Shown here in pieces: positions 11,121 through 22,843 of a DNA stretch of 64,000 nucleotides. The stretch comes from Symbiodinium kawagutii (taxonomy: Eukaryota; Sar; Dinophyceae; Suessiales; Symbiodiniaceae). The notes under the pieces were generated by a model that was not told where the DNA came from, searched no databases, and was given only the letters and a program-made list of their open reading frames with translations. Numbering within the stretch: the first letter of the stretch is position 1; the number at the start of each line of letters is the position of its first letter. The DNA lies in assembly GCA_009767595.1 (NCBI GenBank), contig VSDK01006366.1, forward strand, positions 122,508 through 186,507, given 5' to 3'. A program made the position numbers and the translations under genes.

Positions 11121-11552
11121 ATCAAACGACCAAACTCCCAATGAACAATCGTAGAATGGGCGTGTCACTTGGATACACCGTCACCACACAAAGAGAAGAA
11201 TTGAAAGTTCATGGAAAACAGTTGTCAACAAGAAATCGCCATGAATTTGTTCCATTCATCATTCCTCACCAAATCCACACAAGTAAGCAGCCATAAACTA
11301 GAAATCGACCAGCTGATTAACAGCCAACCAGCAATTAGCCATCAGTTCGCCATCAATTAAACAGCAATTAGCCATGAATCAACTACCAAGTAACCATCAA
11401 TAAGACGATTAACAACCAGTTTGCCATAAATTACCAGCTAATGACAACCATCAGCCATCGCCATTTGCTAACCCCCCAATGAAGATCAATGAAGTGCATC
11501 AGCTCATAGCCATCAATCACTCAGCTTAGCCAACCGACCCTGGCTAAAGTAA
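11121..11552. other. ACCAGCAATTAGCCATCA-type low complexity
   Basis: Degenerate CAATTAGCCATCA and AACCATCA motifs fill the stretch. No gene is seen. Confidence 0.5.
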
Positions 11553-11720
11553 TCATCGCCTGCTCAACTGCGCCCCTGCAAGCTGAAAGTAACTCATGTC
11601 GTCCATCGGCAGCCGCAGCTCATGTCGCAAGCGACGATGGAGGTAGTTGGCCTCGGCCCCAGGACCAAACACATGGCCCGATGACTGGTGACTGCTGATG
11701 ATCACATGCAGCGTGGCTAC
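11553..11720 (-). CDS. Possible terminal exon, unidentified
   Basis: The minus-strand frame is open from about 11720 to a TGA at 11553 and reads VIISSHQSSGHVFGPGAEAN, then a basic helix-like LHRRLRHELRLP and a C-terminal DDMSYFQLAGAQLSRR. The residue mix is protein-like and GC content exceeds the surroundings. An AAG acceptor at the upstream edge is weak. The plus strand is partly open too. No family is recognised. Confidence 0.33.
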   Translation of the reverse strand, partial: VATLHVIISSHQSSGHVFGPGAEANYLHRRLRHELRLPMDDMSYFQLAGAQLSRR

Positions 11721-12233
11721 TTCTCAATCAATTTTTCGGCGTCCCCGCTGTTTCAAAACCCCTGGCAAGAGCTCTTCACTTTGGTGCTCAGTGAAATGCA
11801 AACTTTGTGTAGTTGATCAAATTTGCCATGGTCAATCTATGTATATCCATGTAATTACAATGACTGTTTGATGGTTCCGACTTGTCCATTCTGATAACCA
11901 AGCTGATCACCAAGCCATGATCAAAGTATCCCAAGTTTCTAGTTGTCAGATCAATGTCACGGCGACAGCGCCCTTTCAATGAAGGCTACCGTTAAATGGT
12001 CATGAAAGATTGGAGACCCCAAAGGGCCATCATGTTCGTCACAGCCATCAAAATACATACTACAGCATGGACCAGTTTCACCCAGCTGCATGAATGAATG
12101 CTGTCATTTAAAGTCATAAACATCCTGAATATTGGTTAATAAAATTGGGCGAAACATCTTAGCAAAAAAGGCGCCAAAACCTTCAACACCGTACCCCCCT
12201 GGTCCAGGTGGGGGCACGCCCCCTATCTCCCAG

Positions 12234-12331
12234 CGACATCAGTGCTCATGCTCAACAATGAGGCCACATTCTTTTCACTCCTCGAAAGCGCTTCCAGCGA
12301 CCCCCAGGATGAAGCAGTCACCAAGAAGTGA
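12234..12331 (+). CDS. Possible terminal exon, unidentified
   Basis: A pyrimidine-rich acceptor (CCCCCTATCTCCCAG) is followed by a frame reading TSVLMLNNEATFFSLL then ESASSDPQDEAVTKK and a TGA at 12331. Composition and acceptor favour coding, but two minus-strand frames through the same island are also open, so strand is uncertain. Confidence 0.3.
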
Positions 12332-13413
12332 TGGCTCCCCAAGTCTTAACGCTGCAACAGCCCTTTGCTTCAACAGCCTTGAAACATGTTGCAGTAAGCA
12401 TTGCATGTAGTAATTTCCTGTCCTAAACGCTTCACACAAATCTCCGGAATCTCATTCTGTAGTGAAGTTGGGAGGTCGAATTACTCGGAGCAAAGTCCTA
12501 ACAAAAATGGGTTTTCTAGGTTGATGGGTTGGTTACCACCAGAAAAACAAACGAAACATAGGCTTTCGCGACTCACATGACACTGTCCCGTCCCGGAGGA
12601 TCTTCTGCCCGCGGGTTCCAAACCCAAGGATTCCAAAAGATCCTGGCAGAGATCGATTGTTGATTGGATCCATAGATCATGACAGACCATCATAGATCCG
12701 TGAACCACTATGATAAATCACCAGCAATTTATGGTTCAACTGGGGGTGGCAACCCCTTGTGGTTCAAAAACGGGGTTCGTTCATGAACAAATGGATCTCC
12801 GATCGAAGCTTCAGCAGCAAACGGTGGATCCATCATGCCATGGACTTTATGTCTGGTTGGTGGTTCGCTGCGCCATCCCAAAGAGCTGCCCCTGAACCAA
12901 CCAACCACCTCAAATATACTTTCTAGGATTCTAGGAAAAATGACGCGTGCCCATCAAACCGCCAGCCTAGTAGCCATTTATGCACATTATGCCATGACCA
13001 CATTAACTATAACCATTACCATTTGCAAGGTGTTCCAAATGGATCATGAAACACATGAAACTTTAGTTTACCAGCCCAGTGAATCGACGCAAAAGGTGGA
13101 CAATTACACCCGTTGCGAAGGTGGCAGAGTAACCTGCTTGCGTGGAACATTTGAGACTATTTCCATACTTTGGCAAGTGCTATTTGTCAATCTAACCTGG
13201 AAGTTGAAAATCACCAGTTACACTCAACCAGCTGAAACACTTGTGAACCTCCAAATCACCTCGGTTTGGTTGCGATCAAAAGTTGCGATCGCAACCTTTA
13301 GCCTTGAAATGGGGACAAGTTGTTGCCATATTTCCATTCGAAGCGTCATGAAACCATGAACTCATCGGCCGGCTCATCTCAGCACCCAAATGGTGCATGG
13401 AACCAGCCTATGC
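12332..13413. other. No gene clearly supported
   Basis: A 174-codon plus-strand frame (12835-13359) crosses AT-rich sequence without recognisable motifs or coding-like bias. I regard it as probable chance. Confidence 0.35.
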
Positions 13414-13545
13414 TTAGAGATGCTTGAGTAGCCAACCATGGGCGACCCTGGCAACATGTTCATTCCATGGGTGAAGGCCGGCGCTGCGCATGACCAGCGA
13501 TCCTCCCAACACTCCAAGCAAAAGAATGTAAAAGTTAGATGGTTG
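13414..13545 (-). CDS. Possible short exon with a hydrophobic segment
   Basis: The minus strand reads NFYILLLGVLGGSLVMRSAG followed by LHPWNEHVARVAHGWLL and a stop. This could be a membrane segment plus amphipathic tail. No good acceptor is seen upstream. Confidence 0.22.
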   Translation of the reverse strand, partial: QPSNFYILLLGVLGGSLVMRSAGLHPWNEHVARVAHGWLLKHL

Positions 13546-14319
13546 TAATACTTGTTTCATGGTTATCTGAGTACCCAACCCATAGCATGTTCGAATCAGA
13601 AAAAAGTGATCACAACTAGCAACTGTGAAACAACTTCTGGCATACGAGTATTGGGGCCAAAAATGCAAGAGCCCCTCCAAGAACAAACACTGGCATCAAA
13701 CAACCCCTTGTGATCATGGAGCATTGGCATGTGTGTGGAACAAACACTCAAAAGCTGAAACTCAGCCAGTGTTTCATTTCTCTCTGGCCGTCACTTCATC
13801 AAAACTCTATCGGAAGACGTAGCTTGAAATAGTGGTTTCTCAAAACAGGGGAAAATAGGGAACCCCCAAATCATCCACTAGTAATCAATCATAGTCAATA
13901 TAATCCACCCCAACTCTGGTGTTATGGCTGAACAACCACCTAAATGGAGCTTCCTAGAAACGGTCATCTTGGCAACCTGGATGAGTTTCCATCATCATTT
14001 TTGGAATCGCATCCTCCTGCGACCCAAGAATGACTCATGATTTTTCGCCTTCTCGGCCAACCAGCACAGAAGACAACGGATGTCATCTTTTTGCACACCA
14101 AACGCTATCACTCTACAGGTTTTCTTGGGAGGTGAATAATCATGAATTACATTCCCAATCGAATCTCATATGACCCCTCTACTACCATTTGGTTCGGCCA
14201 CTCCTGGCCTGGCTCTCCCTTTAAAGAAGCTAGGGCAGGATAGCTCCTGGCCCCGCTCCTTCCTAACCAACACCCAGTTTCATAATCATTAACCATATAT
14301 AAAAATTCACCAGGCATTC
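13546..14319. other. No gene seen
   Basis: A left-half family C element (GTGGTTTCTCAAAACAGGGG) lies at about 13827-13846, then AT-rich sequence. A minus-strand frame runs in from 14974 to 14147 but only its 14340-14545 part looks coding. Confidence 0.4.
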
Positions 14320-14560
14320 TTAGGGTTTCCCACCTTGAAGCACCCCTGCCATATATGACTCCATGACCGCTACCCCCGCTGACCCTGACCGGCGCCCGGG
14401 CGCCCACCTCCGCATCAACGGCGGGCTCCACTTCGCGGAGTCGCTGTATGGCCTCAAAAACCTTCTCCAAAGGATCCTCCAAGCAGCGGGGCGCCGGGGC
14501 GCTGGAACGATGGAGCCTCGTGATGCGCTCACTCTTTGGCAAATTCACCTGGTTGAAGGA
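14320..14560 (-). CDS. GC-rich island, possible exon
   Basis: On the minus strand the frame reads APAPRCLEDPLEKVFEAIQR, then LREVEPAVDAEVGARAPVR, an acidic-amphipathic pattern typical of real protein. A possible acceptor is CAACCAG near 14554, and a CTTCAAG|GTGGGA donor lies near 14336. A second minus frame and the plus strand are also open in this 67% GC island, so the exact frame is uncertain. Confidence 0.28.
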
Positions 14561-16145
14561 AGAAAATCCACGATTTGTTGAATGGCTGTAGTGTAAACCT
14601 GTGGTGATTTTGAGCGCGACAAGAGTGCCAAAGACTAATTGGTGGTTTGGTTTGTTGGCACCCTTGATTGCCTTACTGGCAATTGTAATGGTTTGGTAGC
14701 GAAACGACATATGGTTGATCACTAATATTGACGAAAATGAGATACAGTAGTTCCAAGCGGCAACAGAAATCAACAATAACCCTGCTACAAAGATCACAGC
14801 AATATTTAGTGACCCTATTTGCATGGGTCCATCAATAAGCACACACACACTTTGCAAGCAGAGATGCGCGAATGACTTGCCTGCAAAAAAACAAAAACAC
14901 ACACACGCACGCATATATGTATGTAAAAATATATATATATGTATATTTATATTCATATACATTTGTAAAAACACATTTAGCTAATTATATGTGCAATAAA
15001 GATCTAAAAAAGTTTGCATACATTCCTACATGTATCATTACACTTATTGGATCTTCTTGGTTTCCGTGCGTCTGTACAGGGGCATGTAATCATATCGTAG
15101 GTGGTTTCTCCCTGATGCTGCAGCTCAGCTTGTCGATGCTTCACTCTCAGAGTTTTTTCTGGGACATATGATATTATGATTATGAGTTCAACCCAATGAT
15201 GTTTCTCATGTTCAGGATGAGGACTTGAGACAAAGCTTACCTGTGTTGCAGAGTCACGTCTGAGCCACAACTTCTATTGCAAAAGCCCATGTAATTGCAT
15301 GTTGCAATGACAAGTTCCATAGTTGACCATGCGAATGTGTTTCGACAAAACTAGCAGTGATATACCCATATGCTCTTGGTAAACTAGCTCTGGTAAACGA
15401 GTTATATCAGCAACAACTACTCAACAAAAATTGGAGCTCTGACAATCTTAGGCAGTAACGTTCAAGTGTCAAAGCAATGGTTGTACAGACATTGGTGGTG
15501 TAACACTCAAACCAATGGTTTATAAACCATTGGAACAGTAACGTTCATAAACCAATGGTTGTTACAATTCCGCATCGACAGAAAAGGCATCGTCCAGGTA
15601 CAAATGGGTTCTCTGAAAGTTGCGAAGCACCAATGCTGTAGGAATGCATTTTTTTTAATTTAGATTTGCGTAGAAAAAAAGCAGAGAGGGAGACAAAGAG
15701 AGAGAGAGAGAGAGAGTGAGAGAGAAAGAGTGAGAGAGAGAGAGGAAAAAAGTGAGAGAAAGAGAGAGAGAAAGAAAAACACATAGATCAAACAGTTGCA
15801 CCAGCACAAACGCGCACACACACACACATCTATAGATGTACCTACATTGAAGGCGCAACAAATGTACAGTAAATACATATGTGAGGATTAGTGTTTTTTT
15901 TTGGTTTGGTTGGCTACCATCAGCTGCATTGCTGATAGTGACGTCCAATGTCATAGAAGTAAAATATCGAAAAAAGGGATGCAACCCATTTAACTATGCA
16001 AATGCAACTGTACATATCAGAACTAGCAACCCCTGAAAAATGGGCCCCCTGTGTATTGCTACCATGTTGAAAAAGGCATGCATGTCGCCAAGGATTCCTG
16101 CTCGGGGGCGCCTGGGAAAGGGATTGAGTCCAAAAACAAGGGTTT
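14561..16145. other. Intergenic with microsatellites
   Basis: Contains a (TA)-rich stretch near 14920-14950 and the (AG)n block listed separately. CCAATGGTTTATAAACCATTGG at about 15512-15535 is palindromic. No exon-like island is seen. Confidence 0.45.
15690..15780. repeat. (AG)n microsatellite
   Basis: GAGAGA runs are interrupted by AAAG and TGAG. Minus-strand frames here read as Ser/Leu runs and are artefacts. Confidence 0.9.
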
Positions 16146-16345
16146 TTGATGGTTTTTGTTCGTGCGCTATGAGGGTTTCAATCCTAAACGCACGGGAGGT
16201 TTGATTGTTTTTGTTCGTCCACTCTAAGGGTTTCAATGCTAAACACAGGGGGGTTGTGATGGTTTTTGTTCGTAAGCTACGAGGGTTCCAATGCAAAACG
16301 CAGAAATGTTTGATGGTTTTTGTTCGTGCAATACAAGGGTAGTGC
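16146..16345. repeat. Tandem repeat of about 55-65 bp, four degenerate copies
   Basis: Each copy contains GATGGTTTTTGTTCGT, then AGGGTTTCAATCCTAAACGC or a variant. The minus-strand frame through it shows a matching repeated peptide (EQKPSK/TKTITT), but unit length is not a multiple of three and the frame is not kept. Confidence 0.7.
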
Positions 16346-17289
16346 TGAAAACAGAGTTGGTTCATGGGCTTTTGATTCGACAAGGGTTTGACCATCAAGA
16401 CACACTCAGTACAAATACAATCAGGATCAATCGGGCATAGAACCGACATGTATTGTAGGCACTGCAAGTGTGATAGCCAGCATGCTCTCAAGCTTCCGAA
16501 GTGTAGCAAACCACTTACCGCGTTACAAATGTAGAACAAAGCTCACCTGGATCACATGATGAAAAGGACGACTCGCTGCAACGCTAACGTGTTCACATGG
16601 TCTCCCAAGCTGTCTTACAATTTGGTCACTTTATACCTTTCGTGACGTTCAATGCCAAGATTCAATGCAGATCTTTTACGGGCTCTATCTTTGATCATCT
16701 TCGAGCGCATTCATTCTCAACCAGCCCTGCTGACCTTGTCACGGTCGTCACTTCTTTGCAAATGTTGGCCGCTGATCATGACCTCAGCGCCGCATGACCG
16801 CATGGAGTTTCCCATGAAGCTGTGCCACAAGCGAAGCAGGACGTGATACATCGACGTCTTCGCATCTTGTGGGTAGACCCTGGGCAGCCAGTGTCACAAC
16901 CAAAACTAGGCATCATTATGTGAGGCTGCGGAAGCTAACCATGTCCCTAGGCCCATGCGCGAGGTGGATGGCCAGTCACACCACTGAGATGGCCTAGAAG
17001 TGCTATGAACTCCAAAGGCTTCAGAAACTCTTCACTGACTTTTGGCTTGTGGGTATCAAAAAATCTGGGTGATCTTTGCCCTTACAATGGATTGGCAGTG
17101 TCGCTTGTGGCAGCGGCACGAGCTATCTAACTTTTTCGTTCCTGATTGCCTCTTCCTCCCGGCAAAATACTAGGCCCCTCTTTCATCCACTCACACGTTG
17201 ATCACATCACATGTTGACCTAGGACCTAGGATTCATAACCCCTTGGCCCCTTGGTTGATGAATCAAAAGGGTCTCCTCTAAAAGTCATG
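16346..17289. other. No gene clearly supported
   Basis: Mixed sequence with some 45-50% GC stretches at 16600-17100, but no frame with coding-like composition plus splice sites. Confidence 0.35.
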
Positions 17290-17480
17290 GCAACTGCGGC
17301 AGTACGAAGGCTACGAAGGCGCCTTGCAGCTCCCATTCCCAGCCCGCTGTGCGCTGCGCAAGGTGCGTAGTAAAGCCGCTGGCGTCGTTGTGGCAGGCCG
17401 AACTGGGAGGCCAGCACCTGGAGGCGCAGCAACGCTCTGCCGAAGGATGGCCGCAGCGCTCTGGCCATCAACAACCGAGA
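17290..17480 (-). CDS. Possible exon of a C5 cytosine-methyltransferase-like protein
   Basis: A GC-rich minus-strand island reads LRLQVLASQFGLPQRRQRLY, closely matching the motif VIII region of C5 DNA methyltransferases (FG-PQ-R-R followed by a beta strand). The frame continues YAPCAAHSGLGMGAARR. Only this motif is visible; the PCQ and ENV motifs and the target-recognition region are not found nearby, so it may be one exon of a split gene or a relic. Such genes are known in dinoflagellate genomes, often linked to retroelements. Alternative frames on both strands are also open, which lowers confidence. Confidence 0.35.
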
Positions 17481-18014
17481 ACCACGACCAAAGCCAGCCA
17501 ACGAAAGAACGAAAGATGGACGCAAACCATACCATGTTTCTGGCCAACAAAAATCAACAGCAACCAGAACATGAAAGATGGACTGTATATATGATATATA
17601 CGAAATATATGATTTGAAAAAATGGTATATATGTATATGTGGCCATGTTTCCTTCAATTCATGCGTGCTGGCACGCAAGCCATAATGTTGATAATACCTG
17701 TTTAGATGCACATATCTATTGTCATTTGTCTAAAGATAAATGCATGTAAATAAATGTTGCACTTATGGAATCTTCTGGAGGTAAAAACCGCGCAGCAACT
17801 TGTACTCCAACTGCTGCATCTACACATCTTCTTCAGGGACCACGGGACAACCAATGACCAGCACTTTTGGACAAGCAACTGGAACTTTTGTCTCAAAGAG
17901 GTTGCTCTCTAATAAAAACATAAAAATTGATTGATCTACTGGAGCATTGATGGTGGATTATGGTGGGCTATTGATACCAGTGTCCAGCTCAATAGGTGGT
18001 GATATCCTGTTGGC

Positions 18015-18546
18015 TTAGCTGGATCTGACATCTCTGTCGCCGCCCACAAGCACCGACACCAGCCAAGCTACGTGAAAGGTGTCGACCTCATAGTCCCCGG
18101 CTTGGCTCAGGAGGGCCAAAATGGAATCAGCGGGAAGATTTCCGTTCTGGTCCTGCAAGATCAGGAGGCCATGGGTTAATAACATGATGGCACCATGACT
18201 GGCTAGTAGTAATGGTTCATAATGGCATCAAAGGGAAGGGCTCTGTTTTTATCATTCATTCAAGTCTTGATGCCGATGGGTCTTTGAAATTTACGATAAG
18301 CATCTATGCGGTCATCAACACTGCATCACCATCACTATCACCATCACCATGCCCATGATCATCAATGCTGACATGAACACGGCCGTGATACCTGAAAAAC
18401 AAATGAAAACAGCACATTTCAACATGACAATTCACAAGACTCCGCACGCCCTGCTACAAAACCGTCCAAAATCGTTGCCTCCCGCCCCGCCACCACTAAG
18501 TCTTCCAGAATCACCTCAGATTCGCTTGCATCGCTGATGATCCCGG
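18015..18546 (-). CDS. EF-hand-like gene fragment, two 3' exons
   Basis: The proposed exons are 18479-18546 and 18015-18152. The upstream exon follows an AAG acceptor, reads IISDASESEVILEDLVVAG, and can end at a GC donor (GGGAG|GCAACG). The downstream exon follows a good acceptor (CTGATCTTGCAG), reads DQNGNLPADSILALLSQAG, then DYEVDTFHVAWLVSVLVGG, and stops TAA at 18015. DQNGNL fits the second half of an EF-hand calcium loop (D-x-N-G-x-L) followed by its helix, although the final loop Glu is Ser here. Joining is phase-compatible. A further upstream piece on the same strand around 18700-18790 (LFDAVRDGPEHR) may belong to the same gene. The calcium-binding role is inference. Confidence 0.4.
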
Positions 18547-19379
18547 CTTCAGCATGGATATGTACAGAATAACGAGGCTGAAATAAAAAAAATCAACTGG
18601 GAACTACCCACAGATCGACAAACGGTTCTCCATTCGTATGTGTGCCATAGGGTCCTTTACATTGCTTGGGTCCTTCTACCGGACGAGTCGGGGGTACCAC
18701 CCCTAGCTGCTCCCCTAGCTCAAACCGTGCAGTGTCAGCCGGCTAATCCCTGCGATGCTCTGGTCCATCGCGAACAGCATCGAACAGCTGGAGTTTTTGT
18801 AACGGCCAACAAGATCAAGAAGCAAATGGCTAGGCATAGGCGGCTGTGATACGTCAGCTGGTTATGACAATCATGAACCAATGGTGATTGGTGCTAATAT
18901 CAGCCAACAATTCATAGCAATTGATCAGAAAACCCCATAGTGATGGGTATCATTCGCACTGGTTTTTTACAAAATAGAAATAAAATTCATCTAACATGAT
19001 CAACCCGCTAACATGTACAATCAGTGATGACAATCATTGACCACTATACTATACTAACAAGCATTGTCAACCATCATTGGTCATGATCGACCCATCCGTA
19101 TTAACCATTATATGAAGCATTATTCTTGACCATCATTGAACTAACACTGGTAAATAGCTACAATCCCTCCCGAAAATATTGATCAATGAAACCACTGACC
19201 AGAAATAACCAGCACATGATGAAGCATCATCAATACTAATTAACCATCATAGATATGATCATCATCATTAACCAACCATCATAGACATTCTCATCTGGAT
19301 TGATCACCAACCAGCACGATCATAAACCAACATACTTAACAACCATCAGCAAGCAACACCATTAACCACCGCACCGTTG

Positions 19380-19512
19380 ACCAATGCCGCTGACGCTGTC
19401 GCGTCCCAGGCCCGGCGGCTAGGCGTGGCTGGTGCTCCATGATGTACTTCACCGCGGCCAGGAAGCGATCGGGGTTGGGACCATGAACTCCGGCATTGGA
19501 GATGTAGATATC
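19380..19512 (-). CDS. Possible upstream exon of the same minus-strand gene, unidentified
   Basis: After an acceptor ending CATCCCAG the minus strand reads DIYISNAGVHGPNPDRF, then LAAVKYIMEHQPRLAA, with strongly protein-like composition in a GC-rich island. The 3' edge is uncertain; ACG|GTGCGG near 19380 is one donor. NAGVHGPNPD is suggestive of an enzyme loop but I cannot name the family. Same strand and 0.8 kb upstream of the EF-hand-like exons, so one gene is plausible. Confidence 0.38.
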
Positions 19513-20480
19513 CTGGGATGCTGGGGGGATGGTGGGGGGATGGTGGGAGGATGGTAGCCGCCCATGGGGCCCATGGTTGCCACGGTTGGTTTGGGTTATG
19601 GTCGGCCCATGGTTTTTTCAAGGGTGAGTTTGGTTTTATAACCATGGCCATGAGCCATCATGGCTACTGATTCCTGTGGATGGCTAATAGATACTTCCTG
19701 CCGATGGTTACAAGGGTGAATTTGGGTTCATAACCATGGCCCTAGGGTTCAAAACCAGGGCTGGAAGCCATCATGGTTAACATTCGCCAGGGTTGGTTTG
19801 GGGTTCTTCCAGGCACCGGCTACAAGCTTTATAACCATTTAGAACCATGGTCATGTCCTGTCCAAGATAAACCAACTGGTGATATGAAGCAACGGTTCGT
19901 TTGGGGGTCATCCAATCACTGGACACGGGGTAACGATGTCAGGCTATCTTGCCGACCGTGAGCATATCAGCGTTGAAATCCCCGACATTGAGAACTGCGG
20001 GGCTTTCAGCGGTCTCGCCACTACTGTGGGCATAACTTGGTACATTTACACTTCCTTCGGTAGGTTGCAGGCCAACTTCAAAACTAGGGGTTAATTACCA
20101 TCTTCAACTTGAACCTTGATCACGTTGTAACGCTGAAACCCAAAACCACTCTTGGCTGAAAATCGTGATTCGTAATTAGTCATATATATAGCAGTGGTAT
20201 CAAGAAAGCAGTTATCCTGATGATGGATATGTAGTCATGATGTCTTTACGTACAATAATGGCATCGTTACAGGGCTGACCATTGCAATGGCTGATAGTTA
20301 TACTGGCTGATCATTGTTCGAAACCACCAGCTAGCAGTTGAACCATGATTGTTGGCCTTTCATCCCCTGTTAACCATACTTAACCACGATTAACCACTAT
20401 ATTGACCATAGCTAACCACCACTATCACCCACTATTAACCCCCACTATTAACCACCACTATTAAAAACTATATTCGGCTA
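19513..20480. other. Low complexity, no gene supported
   Basis: Contains GGTTCATAACCATGG-type degenerate repeats at 19620-19860 and TTAACCACCACTATT repeats at 20360-20470. Confidence 0.4.
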
Positions 20481-20489
20481 TAATGCCTC

Positions 20490-20640
20490 GATGAAGCAAA
20501 GAAAATCCCATCATTCAAACAGCGCCAGTGGCTCCCAGCGGCTGGTTGCTCGTGGGGCATGGGCATCCATCGGCCCGAAACTAAACAAAAGCAGCCTGCC
20601 ACAATGCGCGGCACGGAGGTGGAGATGCTGGGGACATGAT
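20490..20640 (-). CDS. GC-rich island beside the GAT satellite, possible terminal exon
   Basis: After a CCCCAG acceptor at about 20634 the minus strand reads AAHCGRLLLFSFGPMDAHAP, then RATSRWEPLALFE and a stop. Another minus frame and the plus strand are open too. The satellite immediately adjacent creates very long false frames that run through this island. Confidence 0.25.
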
Positions 20641-21383
20641 GATGATGATGATGATGAAGAAGGTGGTGATGATGATGATGAACGTGATGATGATAATGAT
20701 GATGATGACGATGATGATGATGATGATGATGATGACGATGATGATGATGATAATGATGATGGTGATGATGATGATGATGAACGTGATGATGATGGTGATG
20801 AACGGGATGATGATGATGATGGTGATGATGATGATGGTGATGAACGGGATGATGATGATGATGGTGATGATGATGATGGTGATGAACGGGATGATGATGA
20901 TGATGGTGATGATGATGATGGTGATGAACGGGATGATGATGATGATGGTGATGATGATGATGGTGATGAACGGGATGATGATGATGATGGTGATGATGAT
21001 GATGGTGATGAACGGGATGATGATGATGATGGTGATGATGATGATGGTGATGAACGGGATGATGATGATGATGGTGATGATGATGATGGTGATGAACGGG
21101 ATGATGATGATGATGGTGATGATGATGATGGTGATGAACGGGATGATGATGATGATGGTGATGATGATGATGGTGATGAACGGGATGATGATGATGATGG
21201 TGATGATGATGATGGTGATGAACGGGATGATGATGATGATGATGATGATGACGATGATGATGATGATAATGATGATGGTGATGATGATGATGATGAACGT
21301 GATGATGATGGTGATGAACGGGATGATGATGGTGATGAACGGGATGATGATGATGATGGTGATGATGATGATGGTGATGAACG

Positions 21384-21431
<48 letters not shown>

Positions 21432-21784
21432 CGATGATGATGATGATNNNNNNNNNNNNNNNNNNNNNNNNNNNNNNNNNNNNNNNNNNNNNNNNNNNNN
21501 NNNNNNNNNNNNNNNNNNNNNNNNNNNNNNNNNNNNNNNNNNNNNNNNNNNNNNNNNNNNNNNNNNNNNNNNNNNNNNNNNNNNNNNNNNNNNNNNNNNN
21601 NNNNNNNNNNNNNNNNNNNNNNNNNNNNNNNNNNNNNNNNNNNNNNNNNNNNNNNNNNNNNNNNNNNNNNNNNNNNNNNNNNNNNNNNNNNNNNNNNNNN
21701 NNNNNNNNNNNNNNNNNNNNNNNNNNNNNNNNNNNNNNNNNNNNNNNNNNNNNNNNNNNNNNNNNNNNNNNNNNNNNNNNNNNN

Positions 21785-21850
<66 letters not shown>

Positions 21851-21851
21851 G

Positions 21852-21892
<41 letters not shown>

Positions 21893-21893
21893 G

Positions 21894-21940
<47 letters not shown>

Positions 21941-21956
21941 GTGATGGATGACTGAG
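20636..21956. repeat. GAT trinucleotide satellite with 42-bp higher-order unit
   Basis: The block is built from GAT with phase-setting variants (GAC, AAT, GGT, AACGGG, AACGT). Between 20801 and 21221 the hexamer AACGGG recurs every 42 bp, giving ten near-identical units. It appears again at 21317, 21338 and 21380. Both strands give 440-550 codon frames of poly-Asp, poly-Met or poly-His, which I reject as genes. The array continues on both sides of a gap, so true size is unknown. Confidence 0.95.
21448..21784. other. Assembly gap (337 N) inside the GAT satellite
   Basis: Both flanks are pure GAT repeat, so the gap probably contains more of the array. Confidence 0.98.
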
Positions 21957-22507
21957 ATGAGATGGTGGTGATGATGATGGTGGTGACGGATGATTGAGAT
22001 GGGATGACTGAGATGAGATGATGGTGATGATGATGGTGGTGATGTTGATGATAATTCTTTTTGTGATTTGTTCTTCTTAATATCTACCTTTTCCACTCTT
22101 AGACATGCAAGCACATACCCCGATAATTAAGCAAACAAAAAATGCAATTTTGATGGCGCATCATGTTGTATAATTTATCATGGTGAATGGTTTTTGCGAT
22201 GTTGAAATAAAGGTTTTTGACAGGGTGTTGATGACTCATGGTGCGTCTGGATGATTTATGGTCGTTGCAATTCTGGTCATCCCAATAGTACATCAACAAG
22301 CCAAAATTCAAAAACCTGTGGCCAAGAATCCTGCAACTAAGGCAGGATGAATGACCAGCCAGCCCCGCTGCCAAAAGAACTGTAGCTGCATGACCTGTTG
22401 GTACCGTAGCATGGTTGGCTATACTGCTCCTACGCTTCTTCCGCTGCCCCTGTGCTTAGTGTCCATTCTCCCACTGCTATAGCCATGTGGTCAGTGTCCA
22501 TTCTCCC
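21957..22507. other. No gene seen
   Basis: Satellite edge with degenerate GATGGTGGTGAT and GATGACTGAGATGAGATG repeats to about 22050, then AT-rich sequence. A 40-bp direct duplication (GTGTCCATTCTCCC) lies at 22459-22511. Confidence 0.4.
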
Positions 22508-22632
22508 GTTGCTATGACTTGGTGGCTTATAGATCCCTTGCTAAAGATATATTTTTAGTGGTTCTATATGGTAAATCCATCATATCCCAAAAACACTAAA
22601 AACCTAATTTAGCGGGTATAAGCCATCCAGTA
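22508..22632. mobile_element. Short inverted-repeat element, family D, copy 2
   Basis: Same TTGGTGGCTTATA and TATAAGCCATCCA ends as 403-491, with an additional AAAACCTAATTTAGCGGG block near the right end that is absent from the first copy. Confidence 0.5.
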
Positions 22633-22809
22633 TGACCATGCCACCAGAAACTTCCTTGTGCCTCGATCGCGGCCAATCATTGATCCAAAGAGGCGCTCCG
22701 GTGGCTCGACTTGGGAGGACAGGAGTTGTTGACCTCGCAACGGGGCTTCAGTGGTCCACTCAATGGGAATCACCGTGAATTTGGCTCGGCATCCAAAGCC
22801 CTGAGTCAT
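22633..22809 (-). CDS. Possible exon, unidentified
   Basis: From 22809 the minus strand reads GFGCRAKFTVIPIEWTTEAP, then LRGQQLLSSQVEPPERLFG and RDRGTRKFLVAWSY, a convincing protein-like sequence in a GC-rich island. The frame then runs into the end of the family D element, so the real 3' edge is probably near 22633. No family is recognised. Confidence 0.38.
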
Positions 22810-22843
22810 CTTGAGTCCTAAGATGTCCTAGATATAGTTGTCT

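Noticed and set aside
12835-13359. 174-codon plus-strand frame
   Set aside because: Composition equals the AT-rich background and no recognisable domain or splice context is visible.
15545-15984. Ser/Leu-rich minus frames of 72-109 codons
   Set aside because: Translations of the (AG)n microsatellite.
20468-22114. Open frames of 440-550 codons on both strands (poly-His, poly-Asp, poly-Met)
   Set aside because: They are produced by the GAT satellite and cross an assembly gap. All frames of a trinucleotide repeat without stops stay open.
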